Origin: an uncultured Comamonadaceae bacterium
GTDB taxonomy: Bacteria; Pseudomonadota; Gammaproteobacteria; Burkholderiales; Burkholderiaceae_C
Assembly (NCBI GenBank): GCA_937893415.1
Contig: CALBWZ010000210.1
Span: 1-5,402 of the forward strand
Direction: 5' to 3'
DNA: 5,402 bases
The notes beneath the pieces were generated by a model. It had not been told where the DNA came from. It saw nothing but the letters and a program-made list of their open reading frames with translations, and did not search any database. The position numbers and the translations under genes are program-made. Shown one piece after another: positions 1 to 5,402 of the stretch. Positions within the stretch are counted from its first letter, which is position 1. Each line of letters starts with the position of its first letter.

Positions 1-924
1 ATGGGTAAGTTGCGCAACATGCAAGTCCAAGTTATGGGTCCACGTGAAGTGGCAAAATTGAAAATGGGCTCGTTCATGGCCGTGGCGCAGGGCTCAACAG
101 AGCCGCTGCGTTTCATAGTCATGCAGTACAAAGGCGCGTCTCAGACGCAAGCCCCCGTGGTGTTGGTCGGCAAGGGCATTACTTTTGATACTGGCGGTAT
201 TTCCATCAAGCCGAGCCCCGATATGGACGAGATGAAGTACGACATGGGTGGTGCTGCCAGCGTATTGGGTGCCATGCAAGCCATTGGAGAGTTGCAGCCC
301 AAGGTTAACGTGGTGGCACTGATTCCCAGCTGCGAAAACATGCCCGATGCCAACGCTGTGAAGCCTGGTGATGTGGTGACCAGCATGAGTGGCCAGACCA
401 TAGAGATTCTCAATACCGACGCCGAAGGCCGTTTGATATTGTGTGACGCCTTGACCTATGCCACACGCTACAAGCCTGCCCATGTGATTGATGTGGCCAC
501 CCTGACTGGTGCTTGTGTGATTGCCCTCGGTCACGTGCGCACAGGTATGTTTTGCGCTGACGATGCTTTGGCGCAGTCGTTGTCAAACGCCGGTGAGGCC
601 AGTGGTGATTTGTGCTGGCGTATGCCGTTAGACGCAGCCTACGGTGCTGCATTGAAGTCAAACTTTGCCGACATTCCAAACATTGGCGGTGGCCGCGCGG
701 GTGGTGCCATTACAGCGGCCAAGTTTCTTGAAAAGTTCACAGCAGACTTCAAGTGGGCACACCTTGACATTGCTGGTACGGCTTGGGTCAGTGGCGCACA
801 AAAGGGTGCAACAGGGCGTCCTGTTCCGCTGTTGGTGACGCATGTGTTGCAACATGCAGCGGGTTTGGCTGCCAAAGTCAAGCCGACTACGACGACTAAA
901 AGAGCCGCCAAAAAGGCAGCCTAA
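1..924 (+). CDS. pepA: Leucyl aminopeptidase (M17 family), C-terminal catalytic part, 5' end outside window
   Basis: This is a cytosolic di-metal exopeptidase that removes N-terminal residues, such as leucine, from peptides. The visible 307 residues align with E. coli PepA (503 aa, recalled) at an offset of about 212, so the first ATG is an internal Met and the N-terminal domain is cut off by the window edge. All expected active-site residues are present at the correct spacing: metal ligands K58, D63, D81, D140 and E142, and catalytic K70 and R144. They lie in the [23 protein letters not shown] and NTDAEGR signatures. [11 protein letters not shown] (252-262) and KGATGRPV (268-275) are also typical of the family. 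A short Thr/Lys/Ala tail (about 296-307) extends past the point where the E. coli protein ends. The stop codon is TAA at 922-924, eight bases before holC, which suggests one transcript. The family call is very secure; the true start cannot be seen. Confidence 0.97.
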   Translation: MGKLRNMQVQVMGPREVAKLKMGSFMAVAQGSTEPLRFIVMQYKGASQTQAPVVLVGKGITFDTGGISIKPSPDMDEMKYDMGGAASVLGAMQAIGELQPKVNVVALIPSCENMPDANAVKPGDVVTSMSGQTIEILNTDAEGRLILCDALTYATRYKPAHVIDVATLTGACVIALGHVRTGMFCADDALAQSLSNAGEASGDLCWRMPLDAAYGAALKSNFADIPNIGGGRAGGAITAAKFLEKFTADFKWAHLDIAGTAWVSGAQKGATGRPVPLLVTHVLQHAAGLAAKVKPTTTTKRAAKKAA

Positions 925-932
925 TCGCGTTT

Positions 933-1406
933 ATGCAAGCTGGTGAGTTCTTGAAAGAGGTGATGTTTCATACGGGCGTGGCCGATGTGCCCGCCCACAT
1001 TGCACGTTTGGCGGTCAAGGTGGAGCGCAGTGGGCAGACCATGGTGGTGCTGTGTCAGCCTGAAGAGATCAACGCAATTGACGCGGCTTTGTGGGCGTTC
1101 TCGCGGCCCAGTTTTTTGCCACACAGCCGAACGGACGCGTCGCCATCAGTTGTGGCGCGCAGTCCGGTGGCACTCGTTACCAGCATGGCACAAGTTGCCA
1201 GTCTAAGATCAGCCGGTAGCCCAAGCAACAGCCGCTTGGTCAGCACATTGCAAGTGTGGGTTGATGGGTGCGAGTCGTTTGACAAGCTGATTGAGGTGGT
1301 GACACTTGCAGGTACAGCCGATGCGCGCGAGCGTTGGAAACGTTACGCCCAAATGGGTGCCAGATTAAGCAATACAGCCGTCGACAAGCTGGTAAGCAAC
1401 GCTTGA
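933..1406 (+). CDS. holC: DNA polymerase III chi subunit
   Basis: Chi is a small accessory subunit of the replicative polymerase. In known systems it pairs with psi in the clamp-loader complex and contacts the C-terminal tail of SSB. The 157-residue product is close to the E. coli length (147). It shows the family pattern: an N-terminal strand at about 10-14 (VMFHT), LWAFSRPSFLPH at 53-64, PVALVTS at 78-84, and a C-terminal FDKLIEVV...ARERWKRYAQMG stretch (116-142). R132 sits where E. coli has R128, which I recall as part of the SSB contact. The order pepA then holC supports the call. In E. coli valS follows, but here a transport gene does. The ATG at 933 has no Shine-Dalgarno at normal distance and may rely on coupling from pepA. 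A shorter start at GTG 960 or ATG 963 would remove nine or ten residues. The sequence between 85 and 105 is divergent, as is common in this family. Confidence 0.9.
   Translation: MQAGEFLKEVMFHTGVADVPAHIARLAVKVERSGQTMVVLCQPEEINAIDAALWAFSRPSFLPHSRTDASPSVVARSPVALVTSMAQVASLRSAGSPSNSRLVSTLQVWVDGCESFDKLIEVVTLAGTADARERWKRYAQMGARLSNTAVDKLVSNA
953..960 (+). promoter_or_regulatory. Purine-rich Shine-Dalgarno-like tract inside the 5' end of holC
   Basis: GAAAGAGG ends two bases before the in-frame ATG at 963, which is closer than the usual 5-9 bases. It raises the question of whether holC starts at 963 rather than 933, but the short spacing and the good length of the longer form keep this undecided. 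Confidence 0.25.
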
Positions 1407-1417
1407 ACAACCAATAC

Positions 1418-1433
1418 CAAGGGTTTACCCTTG
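1418..1433 (+). other. Small perfect hairpin after holC, possible weak terminator
   Basis: CAAGGG (1418-1423) and CCCTTG (1428-1433) form a perfect 6-bp stem around a TTTA loop, 12 bases after the holC stop. No T tract follows it on the + strand: the next bases are ATTAAAAAAG. It is therefore not a standard Rho-independent terminator. It could mark the 3' end of the pepA-holC transcript as a processing or stability element, or be chance. Confidence 0.35.
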
Positions 1434-1458
1434 ATTAAAAAAGATATTTTTATAAGCG

Positions 1459-1489
1459 ATGACACATTGGTTGAAATTTGATGTATCTT
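1459..1489 (+). promoter_or_regulatory. Weak sigma-70-like promoter candidate for the binding-protein gene
   Basis: ATGACA (1459-1464, 5/6 to TTGACA) and TATCTT (1484-1489, 4/6 to TATAAT) are separated by 19 bases, which is longer than ideal. The area from 1434 to 1490 is AT-rich compared with the flanking genes, as expected near a promoter. A start near 1496 would give a leader of about 64 bases. TATAAG at 1451-1456 is an alternative -10, but its best -35 (TTGATT, 1431-1436) is only 14 bases away. I infer a promoter in this gap; the exact boxes are uncertain. Confidence 0.28.
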
Positions 1490-1549
1490 TTCCCGGCAAT
1501 TTAGGTGCAAACTTAATGTTGTCGTTCATCAAAACCAACTTGTTACCTC

Positions 1550-1554
1550 AAGGA
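1550..1554 (+). promoter_or_regulatory. Ribosome binding site of the binding-protein gene
   Basis: AAGGA lies five bases before the ATG at 1560. This favours that start over the second in-frame ATG at 1566 (11 bases away). Confidence 0.75.
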
Positions 1555-1559
1555 CTTCC

Positions 1560-2732
1560 ATGCAAATGAAGATCAAACTAGCCGTTATTGTTGCAGCAGT
1601 TGCTGCACTGACTGCATGTGGACAAAAAGAAGAAGCAGCAGCCCCCGCCGCCGATGCGCCACTGATCGTAAAGATCGGTCACGTTGGCCCAACCAGTGGT
1701 GCCATCGCCCATTTGGGTAAGGACAACGAAAACGGTGGCCGCATGGCTATCGAAGAGTTAAATGCTTCAGGTTTGGTCATTGGTGGCCGACCTGTCACAT
1801 TTGAGTTGCTTGCTGAAGACGACGCAGCCGATCCCAAGCAAGGCACTGCCGCAGCTCAGAAGTTGGTTGATGCAAAAGTCAACGGTATCGTGGGTCACCT
1901 GAACTCAGGCACCACTATTCCCGCTTCTAAAATTTACAACGATGCACGCTTGCCACAGGTGTCACCTTCTGCAACCAATCCCAAGTACACGCGTCAAGGT
2001 TTTGACACAACATTCCGCTTGGTCGCTGACGACACACAGTTGGGCGGTACCTTAGGCCGTTACGCTATCGAGACATTGAGCGCTAAAACCGTTGCAGTGA
2101 TTGATGACCGCACGGCTTACGGTCAAGGCGTGTCTGATGAGTTCGAAAAGGGTGTTGTGGCTGCAGGCGGCACGGTTGTTGCGCGTGAGTTCACCAACGA
2201 CAAAGCAACCGACTTCAACGCCATTCTGACGTCTATTAAAGGCAAGAGCCCAGACGTTATTTTCTTCGGTGGCATGGATGCTGTGGCAGGTCCTATGCTG
2301 AAGCAGATGAAGCAACTGGGCATCGAAGCCAAGTTCATGGGCGGCGATGGCATTTGTACTGCTGGTTTGCCAGCACTTGCAGGTGATAGCCTGGCCGACA
2401 ACATGGTTTACTGTGCTGAAGCTGGTGGTGTTGATGAAGCTGGCAAGCCAGCCATGGACAAGTTCCGTGCTGACTTTAAAGCCAAATACAACGTAGAAGT
2501 CCAGGTGTATGCACCTTACGTTTACGACGCTGTTAAGTTGCTGGCCGACGCTATGAAGCGTGCTGAGTCGGCTGACCCAGCCGTTTACTTGCCATTTTTG
2601 GCTAAAACCGATGGCTTTAAGGGTGTGACTGGCAACATCACGTTTGACGAAAAAGGCGACATTAAAAATGGCGCGTTGACGTTGATGACCTACCGCGGTG
2701 GTGAGCGAACAAGCTTGCAAGTGATTCGCTGA
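1560..2732 (+). CDS. Branched-chain amino acid (LivJ/LivK-type) ABC transporter substrate-binding lipoprotein
   Basis: The product is a periplasmic-side solute receptor of the type I periplasmic binding fold, which normally hands leucine, isoleucine, valine or related compounds to a LivHMGF-type ABC importer. Residues 1-19 form a signal peptide (KIK, then a hydrophobic run) ending in the lipobox L17-T-A-C20, so the mature protein should be lipid-anchored at C20. A Glu/Ala/Pro-rich linker follows (22-33). The folded part begins at about 35 (IVKIGHVGPTSG). HLNSGTT (113-119) and SPSATNP (135-141) match the ligand-binding loops of E. coli LivJ, Y187 lies in the TAYGQG motif, and D263 replaces the LivJ glutamate in FMGPEG. 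NITFDEKGDIKNG (359-371) is a typical C-terminal signature. At 390 residues the length is normal (E. coli LivK is about 369). C266 and C285 are the only other cysteines. No permease or ATPase gene is adjacent in the window. The real ligand cannot be read from sequence, since relatives bind amides, aromatic acids and other amino acids. Confidence 0.93.
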   Translation: MQMKIKLAVIVAAVAALTACGQKEEAAAPAADAPLIVKIGHVGPTSGAIAHLGKDNENGGRMAIEELNASGLVIGGRPVTFELLAEDDAADPKQGTAAAQKLVDAKVNGIVGHLNSGTTIPASKIYNDARLPQVSPSATNPKYTRQGFDTTFRLVADDTQLGGTLGRYAIETLSAKTVAVIDDRTAYGQGVSDEFEKGVVAAGGTVVAREFTNDKATDFNAILTSIKGKSPDVIFFGGMDAVAGPMLKQMKQLGIEAKFMGGDGICTAGLPALAGDSLADNMVYCAEAGGVDEAGKPAMDKFRADFKAKYNVEVQVYAPYVYDAVKLLADAMKRAESADPAVYLPFLAKTDGFKGVTGNITFDEKGDIKNGALTLMTYRGGERTSLQVIR

Positions 2733-2751
2733 TCGCTTCCTTCTTGTGTTT

Positions 2752-2780
2752 AAAAAAACCACCTTCGGGTGGTTTTTTTT
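2752..2780 (+). terminator. Rho-independent terminator, probably bidirectional
   Basis: CCACC (2759-2763) pairs with GGTGG (2768-2772) around a TTCG loop, giving the very stable C(UUCG)G tetraloop. Seven A's before the stem pair with the run of eight T's after it (2773-2780). The T run ends transcription of the binding-protein gene, 20-48 bases after its stop. The A run would act as the U tract for transcripts from the opposite strand, so the element could also block antisense transcription. Confidence 0.95.
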
Positions 2781-2811
2781 GCTTGGGTATGGCTTATTTG
2801 TGTGGGTATCA

Positions 2812-2823
2812 CAACGCGCGTTG
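2812..2823. repeat. Perfect 12-bp palindrome CAACGCGCGTTG upstream of ygiQ
   Basis: CAACGCGCGTTG equals its own reverse complement. Its half-site CAACGCG occurs again in direct orientation at 2859-2865, immediately before a -10-like TAAAAT. The arrangement resembles an operator with a nearby second half-site, but no known regulator is assigned and chance is possible in such a GC-alternating word. Confidence 0.4.
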
Positions 2824-2858
2824 GTGTGTGCCTGGTTTTTTGCGGCACAACAGCGCTT

Positions 2859-2871
2859 CAACGCGTAAAAT
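2859..2871 (+). promoter_or_regulatory. Candidate -10 region of the ygiQ promoter, overlapping repeat half-site
   Basis: TAAAAT (2866-2871) matches the sigma-70 -10 consensus at 5 of 6 positions and lies 64 bases before the ygiQ start. The -35 is poor: TTGCGG at 2840-2845 matches only 3 of 6, with a 20-base spacer. The seven bases directly before the box are CAACGCG, the half-site of the palindrome at 2812-2823. A bound repressor there would block the polymerase, if such a protein exists. Confidence 0.35.
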
Positions 2872-2935
2872 GTAGGGTTTGGCGCCATACTGCAGCCCTT
2901 AAGATCACGCCCAAGTCCAAGCCGACCATCTCCTC

Positions 2936-5323
2936 ATGAACATGCCCATAGACGTTTCGTTTTTCCCACGAGACGCCAAACCCATTACCAGTTATCGCAA
3001 ATACTGGGCACATCGATTCGGTGTGGCTAAGTTTTTGCCCACCAGCCGCGCCGAAATGGATGCATTGGGCTGGGACAGCTGCGACATCATCATCGTGACC
3101 GGCGACGCGTATGTGGACCATCCAAGCTTTGGCATGGCCGTTATTGGCCGCACTTTAGAGGCCCAGGGCTTCCGTGTTGGCATCATTGACCAGCCTGACT
3201 GGCAGAGTGCGGAGCCCTTCAAGGCCTTGGGTAAGCCCAATTTGTTCTTCGGCGTGACCTCGGGCAACATGGACTCCATGATCAACCGCTACACGGCTGA
3301 TAGAAAGATTCGATCAGACGACGCTTACACGCCCGGCGGTCAAGGCGGCTCTCGCCCAGACCGCGCTGCGTTGGTGTACTCGCAGCGTTGCCGCGAGGCC
3401 TACAAAGACGTGCCCATTGTGTTGGGCGGCATCGAAGGCTCCTTGCGCCGCATCGCTCATTACGACTACTGGCAAGATAAAGTTCGCCGCTCTATGGTGG
3501 TGGATTCCAAATGTGACTTGCTCCTGTTTGGCAATGCCGAGCGCGCCATCATTGAAATCGCACATCGCTTGGGCAAAGGCGACGCTGTGCAAGATATTAC
3601 CGATGTTCGCGGCACGGCTTTCGTGCGCCGCAGCACGCCTGAAGGCTGGTTCGAAATTGACTCCAGTGAAGTTGATCAGGCTGGTCGCGTTGACGCCCAT
3701 GTCAACCCCTATCTCATGGTGTCTGAGCAAGCGGCCGCCCAAGGCGAGACGTGCGCACGCGACGATGAAGCCCAGGCCGTTGCCAGCGTTGAGAACGCTG
3801 TGAGCAGTGTGAGCAGTGCGAACATTGCGAAGGGTGTGAAGCCTGTGCAGTTTGTCATTAACCCATCATTGGCCAGCCGCAAAGGCGGTGTGTTTACGCC
3901 GCCCCGCGACAAGTCGGTGATTCGGCTCCCGTCTTACGAGCAGGTTAAACGCGACACCGTGCTGTATGCCCATGCCAGCCGGGTATTGCATCTGGAAACC
4001 AATCCTGGCAACGCCCGCGCATTGGTTCAGGCCCATGGCGAAGGTCATATGGCACGTGATGTGTGGATTACGCCGCCACCCATACCGCTCACCACGCCTG
4101 AGATGGACCACGTGTTCGACCTAACCTATGCGCGCAGTCCCCATCCCAAATACGCCGATAAGCAAGGTGGCCATGACGGTGAGACCAAAATTCCAGCGTG
4201 GGAGATGATTCGATTTTCCGTCAACATCATGCGCGGGTGTTTTGGCGGATGCACATTTTGCTCCATTACCGAGCACGAAGGTCGCGTGATTCAGAGCCGA
4301 TCCGAAGACTCGGTGATCAAAGAAATCGAAGCCATTCGGGATACCGTGACTGGTTTTACTGGTGTGGTGTCTGACCTGGGTGGGCCAACCGCCAACATGT
4401 ACCGTATCGGTTGCAAAAGCCCTCAAATTGAGGCGGCCTGCCGCAAACCAAGTTGTGTGTATCCGGGTATTTGCTCCAATCTCAACACAGACCATACGCC
4501 ACTTATCAACATGTATAGGCGTGCACGTGCATTAAAAGGCGTGAAGAAAATTTTGGTCAGCTCAGGCCTGCGCTACGACTTGGCTGTCGAGTCGCCAGAG
4601 TACGTGCAAGAGTTGGTAACCCACCATGTGGGCGGCTATTTAAAAATTGCGCCTGAGCACACCGAAGGCGATCCGCTGTCCAAAATGATGAAGCCAGGCA
4701 TTGGAACTTACGACCGTTTCAAAAAGATGTTCGACAAGTTCAGCGCTGATGCCGGAAAAAAACAATACCTCATTCCCTACTTCATTGCCGCCCACCCCGG
4801 CACACGCGACGAAGACATGATGAACTTGGCCGTTTGGCTGAAGGCCAATGGTTTCAGGGCAGACCAAGTGCAAACCTTTTACCCAAGTCCTATGGCGACG
4901 GCTACAGCCATGTACCACTCGGGTAAAAACCCGCTGAGAAAAGTAGGGCGTGATTCTGAAACCGTTGATATTGTGCGCGGCGACAAGCGCAGGCGTTTGC
5001 ACAAGGCATTTTTGCGATACCACGACTCCAACCACTGGCCACTGCTGCGCGAGGCCTTGAAGTCCATGGGTAGAGCCGACTTGATAGGCAATGGTAAGCA
5101 CCACCTGATTCCCAGCTACCAGCCCTTGAACTCTACCGCTTACGTCAGTCCCAGGCGCAAGCACAGCACCCCACTGAAGGCTAGGCCAGGTCATCTGCTC
5201 ACGCAACACACGGGCTTGCCACCACGCGAAGGCATCAAGGCCAAGGTATCAAAGCCTGCAGCGCCTAAAACATCCTCAGCAATTACAAGGGCTTCAACAT
5301 CAGCAAAAAAGGTGATGGCTTAA
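2936..5323 (+). CDS. ygiQ: YgiQ family radical SAM protein (UPF0313), function unknown
   Basis: The product is a cytoplasmic radical S-adenosylmethionine protein of 795 residues (E. coli YgiQ is about 739). Its reaction and substrate are not established. Residues about 1-250 form the YgiQ-type N-terminal domain. The segment [17 protein letters not shown] (50-66) starts a Rossmann-like region reminiscent of the cobalamin-binding-like domains in other radical SAM enzymes, though it lacks a clear DxHxxG motif. A variable linker spans about 263-320. The radical SAM core starts near 425 with C435-x3-C439-x2-C442 (CFGGCTFC), the ligands of the [4Fe-4S] cluster, and continues through SDLGGPT (479-485) and [11 protein letters not shown] (568-578). 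Four further cysteines (C493, C502, C507, C513) form a second cluster. FYPSP (648-652) leads into the C-terminal domain, then a basic Lys/Ala/Ser/Thr tail (about 745-795). An in-frame TAA at 2900-2902 and no start codon between it and 2936 fix the start at 2936 or 2942. No Shine-Dalgarno is visible. Confidence 0.97.
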   Translation: MNMPIDVSFFPRDAKPITSYRKYWAHRFGVAKFLPTSRAEMDALGWDSCDIIIVTGDAYVDHPSFGMAVIGRTLEAQGFRVGIIDQPDWQSAEPFKALGKPNLFFGVTSGNMDSMINRYTADRKIRSDDAYTPGGQGGSRPDRAALVYSQRCREAYKDVPIVLGGIEGSLRRIAHYDYWQDKVRRSMVVDSKCDLLLFGNAERAIIEIAHRLGKGDAVQDITDVRGTAFVRRSTPEGWFEIDSSEVDQAGRVDAHVNPYLMVSEQAAAQGETCARDDEAQAVASVENAVSSVSSANIAKGVKPVQFVINPSLASRKGGVFTPPRDKSVIRLPSYEQVKRDTVLYAHASRVLHLETNPGNARALVQAHGEGHMARDVWITPPPIPLTTPEMDHVFDLTYARSPHPKYADKQGGHDGETKIPAWEMIRFSVNIMRGCFGGCTFCSITEHEGRVIQSRSEDSVIKEIEAIRDTVTGFTGVVSDLGGPTANMYRIGCKSPQIEAACRKPSCVYPGICSNLNTDHTPLINMYRRARALKGVKKILVSSGLRYDLAVESPEYVQELVTHHVGGYLKIAPEHTEGDPLSKMMKPGIGTYDRFKKMFDKFSADAGKKQYLIPYFIAAHPGTRDEDMMNLAVWLKANGFRADQVQTFYPSPMATATAMYHSGKNPLRKVGRDSETVDIVRGDKRRRLHKAFLRYHDSNHWPLLREALKSMGRADLIGNGKHHLIPSYQPLNSTAYVSPRRKHSTPLKARPGHLLTQHTGLPPREGIKAKVSKPAAPKTSSAITRASTSAKKVMA
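3800..3817 (+). repeat. Two tandem 9-bp copies inside the ygiQ linker
   Basis: GTGAGCAGT occurs twice in a row and encodes Val-Ser-Ser twice (residues 289-294). It lies in the poorly conserved linker between the N-terminal domain and the radical SAM core, where in-frame slippage or duplication would be tolerated. Confidence 0.6.
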
Positions 5324-5345
5324 CACCCAGCCCCTGACGCCACGG

Positions 5346-5385
5346 CATCACGCCCTAACGTTCTCCACAAGGTTAAGGCATGGTG
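5346..5385. other. Imperfect hairpin downstream of ygiQ
   Basis: Bases 5346-5359 and 5372-5385 can pair at 12 of 14 positions (one of them G-U, two mismatches) around a 12-base loop. The stem begins 23 bases after the ygiQ stop. No T tract follows on the + strand, and none is evident on the opposite strand. It may be a Rho-dependent or processing-type 3' end. The 79 bases from 5324 to the window edge contain nothing else I can support. Confidence 0.35.
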
Positions 5386-5402
5386 TGTATGGGCAGGTCA
5401 TT

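Noticed and set aside
1..3. ATG at the first base as the true start of pepA
   Set aside because: The active-site spacing aligns with E. coli PepA at an offset of about 212 residues, so this is an internal Met of a gene cut by the window edge rather than a short or degraded gene.
50..66. Classical cobalamin-binding motif in YgiQ (residue positions given)
   Set aside because: The segment [11 protein letters not shown] has Asp, His and Gly but not in DxHxxG spacing, so binding of B12 is not supported by sequence alone.
2838..2871. Full sigma-70 promoter with a -35 at TTGCGG
   Set aside because: Only three of six -35 positions match and the spacer is 20 bases. Only the -10 box is kept, at low confidence.
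2052..2888. Long minus-strand open frame (278 codons) across the binding-protein gene
   Set aside because: It lies antisense to a convincing gene, runs through the terminator, is rich in His, Asn and Cys in no recognisable pattern, and matches no family I know. It is a shadow of the + strand codon use.
3314..3742. Minus-strand open frame (142 codons) inside ygiQ
   Set aside because: It overlaps the conserved N-terminal domain of YgiQ and its composition is what reverse-complemented coding sequence gives.
4640..5209. Minus-strand open frame (189 codons) inside ygiQ
   Set aside because: It is fully antisense to conserved YgiQ domains, with no recognisable motif or ribosome binding site that would justify it.
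1..5402. Transferred island, phage, defence system or CRISPR array
   Set aside because: All four genes are common chromosomal families. No integrase, transposase, terminal repeats, spaced direct repeats or abrupt composition change is apparent by eye.

Overview
The window looks like ordinary chromosomal DNA from a betaproteobacterium. Burkholderiales, and Comamonadaceae-like in flavour, is an inference from protein style and from the pepA-holC pairing; no marker RNA is present to prove it. All four genes lie on the + strand and almost all of the window is coding. I see no mobile element, CRISPR array, tRNA or rRNA.

Layout. Positions 1-924 hold the catalytic C-terminal part of leucyl aminopeptidase (pepA); about 210 N-terminal residues lie off the left edge. 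Eight bases later comes holC (933-1406), the chi subunit of DNA polymerase III, in the pepA-holC order familiar from other proteobacteria. A 153-base gap (1407-1559) carries a small hairpin, a weak promoter-like region and a clear Shine-Dalgarno. It leads to a lipoprotein of the branched-chain amino acid (LivJ/LivK-type) substrate-binding family (1560-2732). That gene ends at a textbook Rho-independent terminator with a C(UUCG)G loop (2752-2780). The next gap holds a perfect 12-bp palindrome, a nearby repeat of its half-site and a plausible -10 box. It precedes ygiQ (2936-5323), a large radical SAM protein of unknown function. The last 79 bases hold an imperfect hairpin and no gene that can be established.

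How the genes relate. pepA and holC are probably co-transcribed. The binding protein is a separate one-gene unit: it has its own ribosome binding site and terminator, and no permease or ATPase genes beside it in this window. ygiQ is probably a separate transcription unit too. The genes do not form one pathway: peptide turnover, replication clamp-loader accessory, nutrient uptake and an uncharacterised radical SAM enzyme.

I looked for an undescribed system and did not find a convincing one. The best leads are the second cysteine cluster in the YgiQ protein, the repeated CAACGCG element upstream of ygiQ, and the stand-alone binding lipoprotein with exactly two non-lipobox cysteines.
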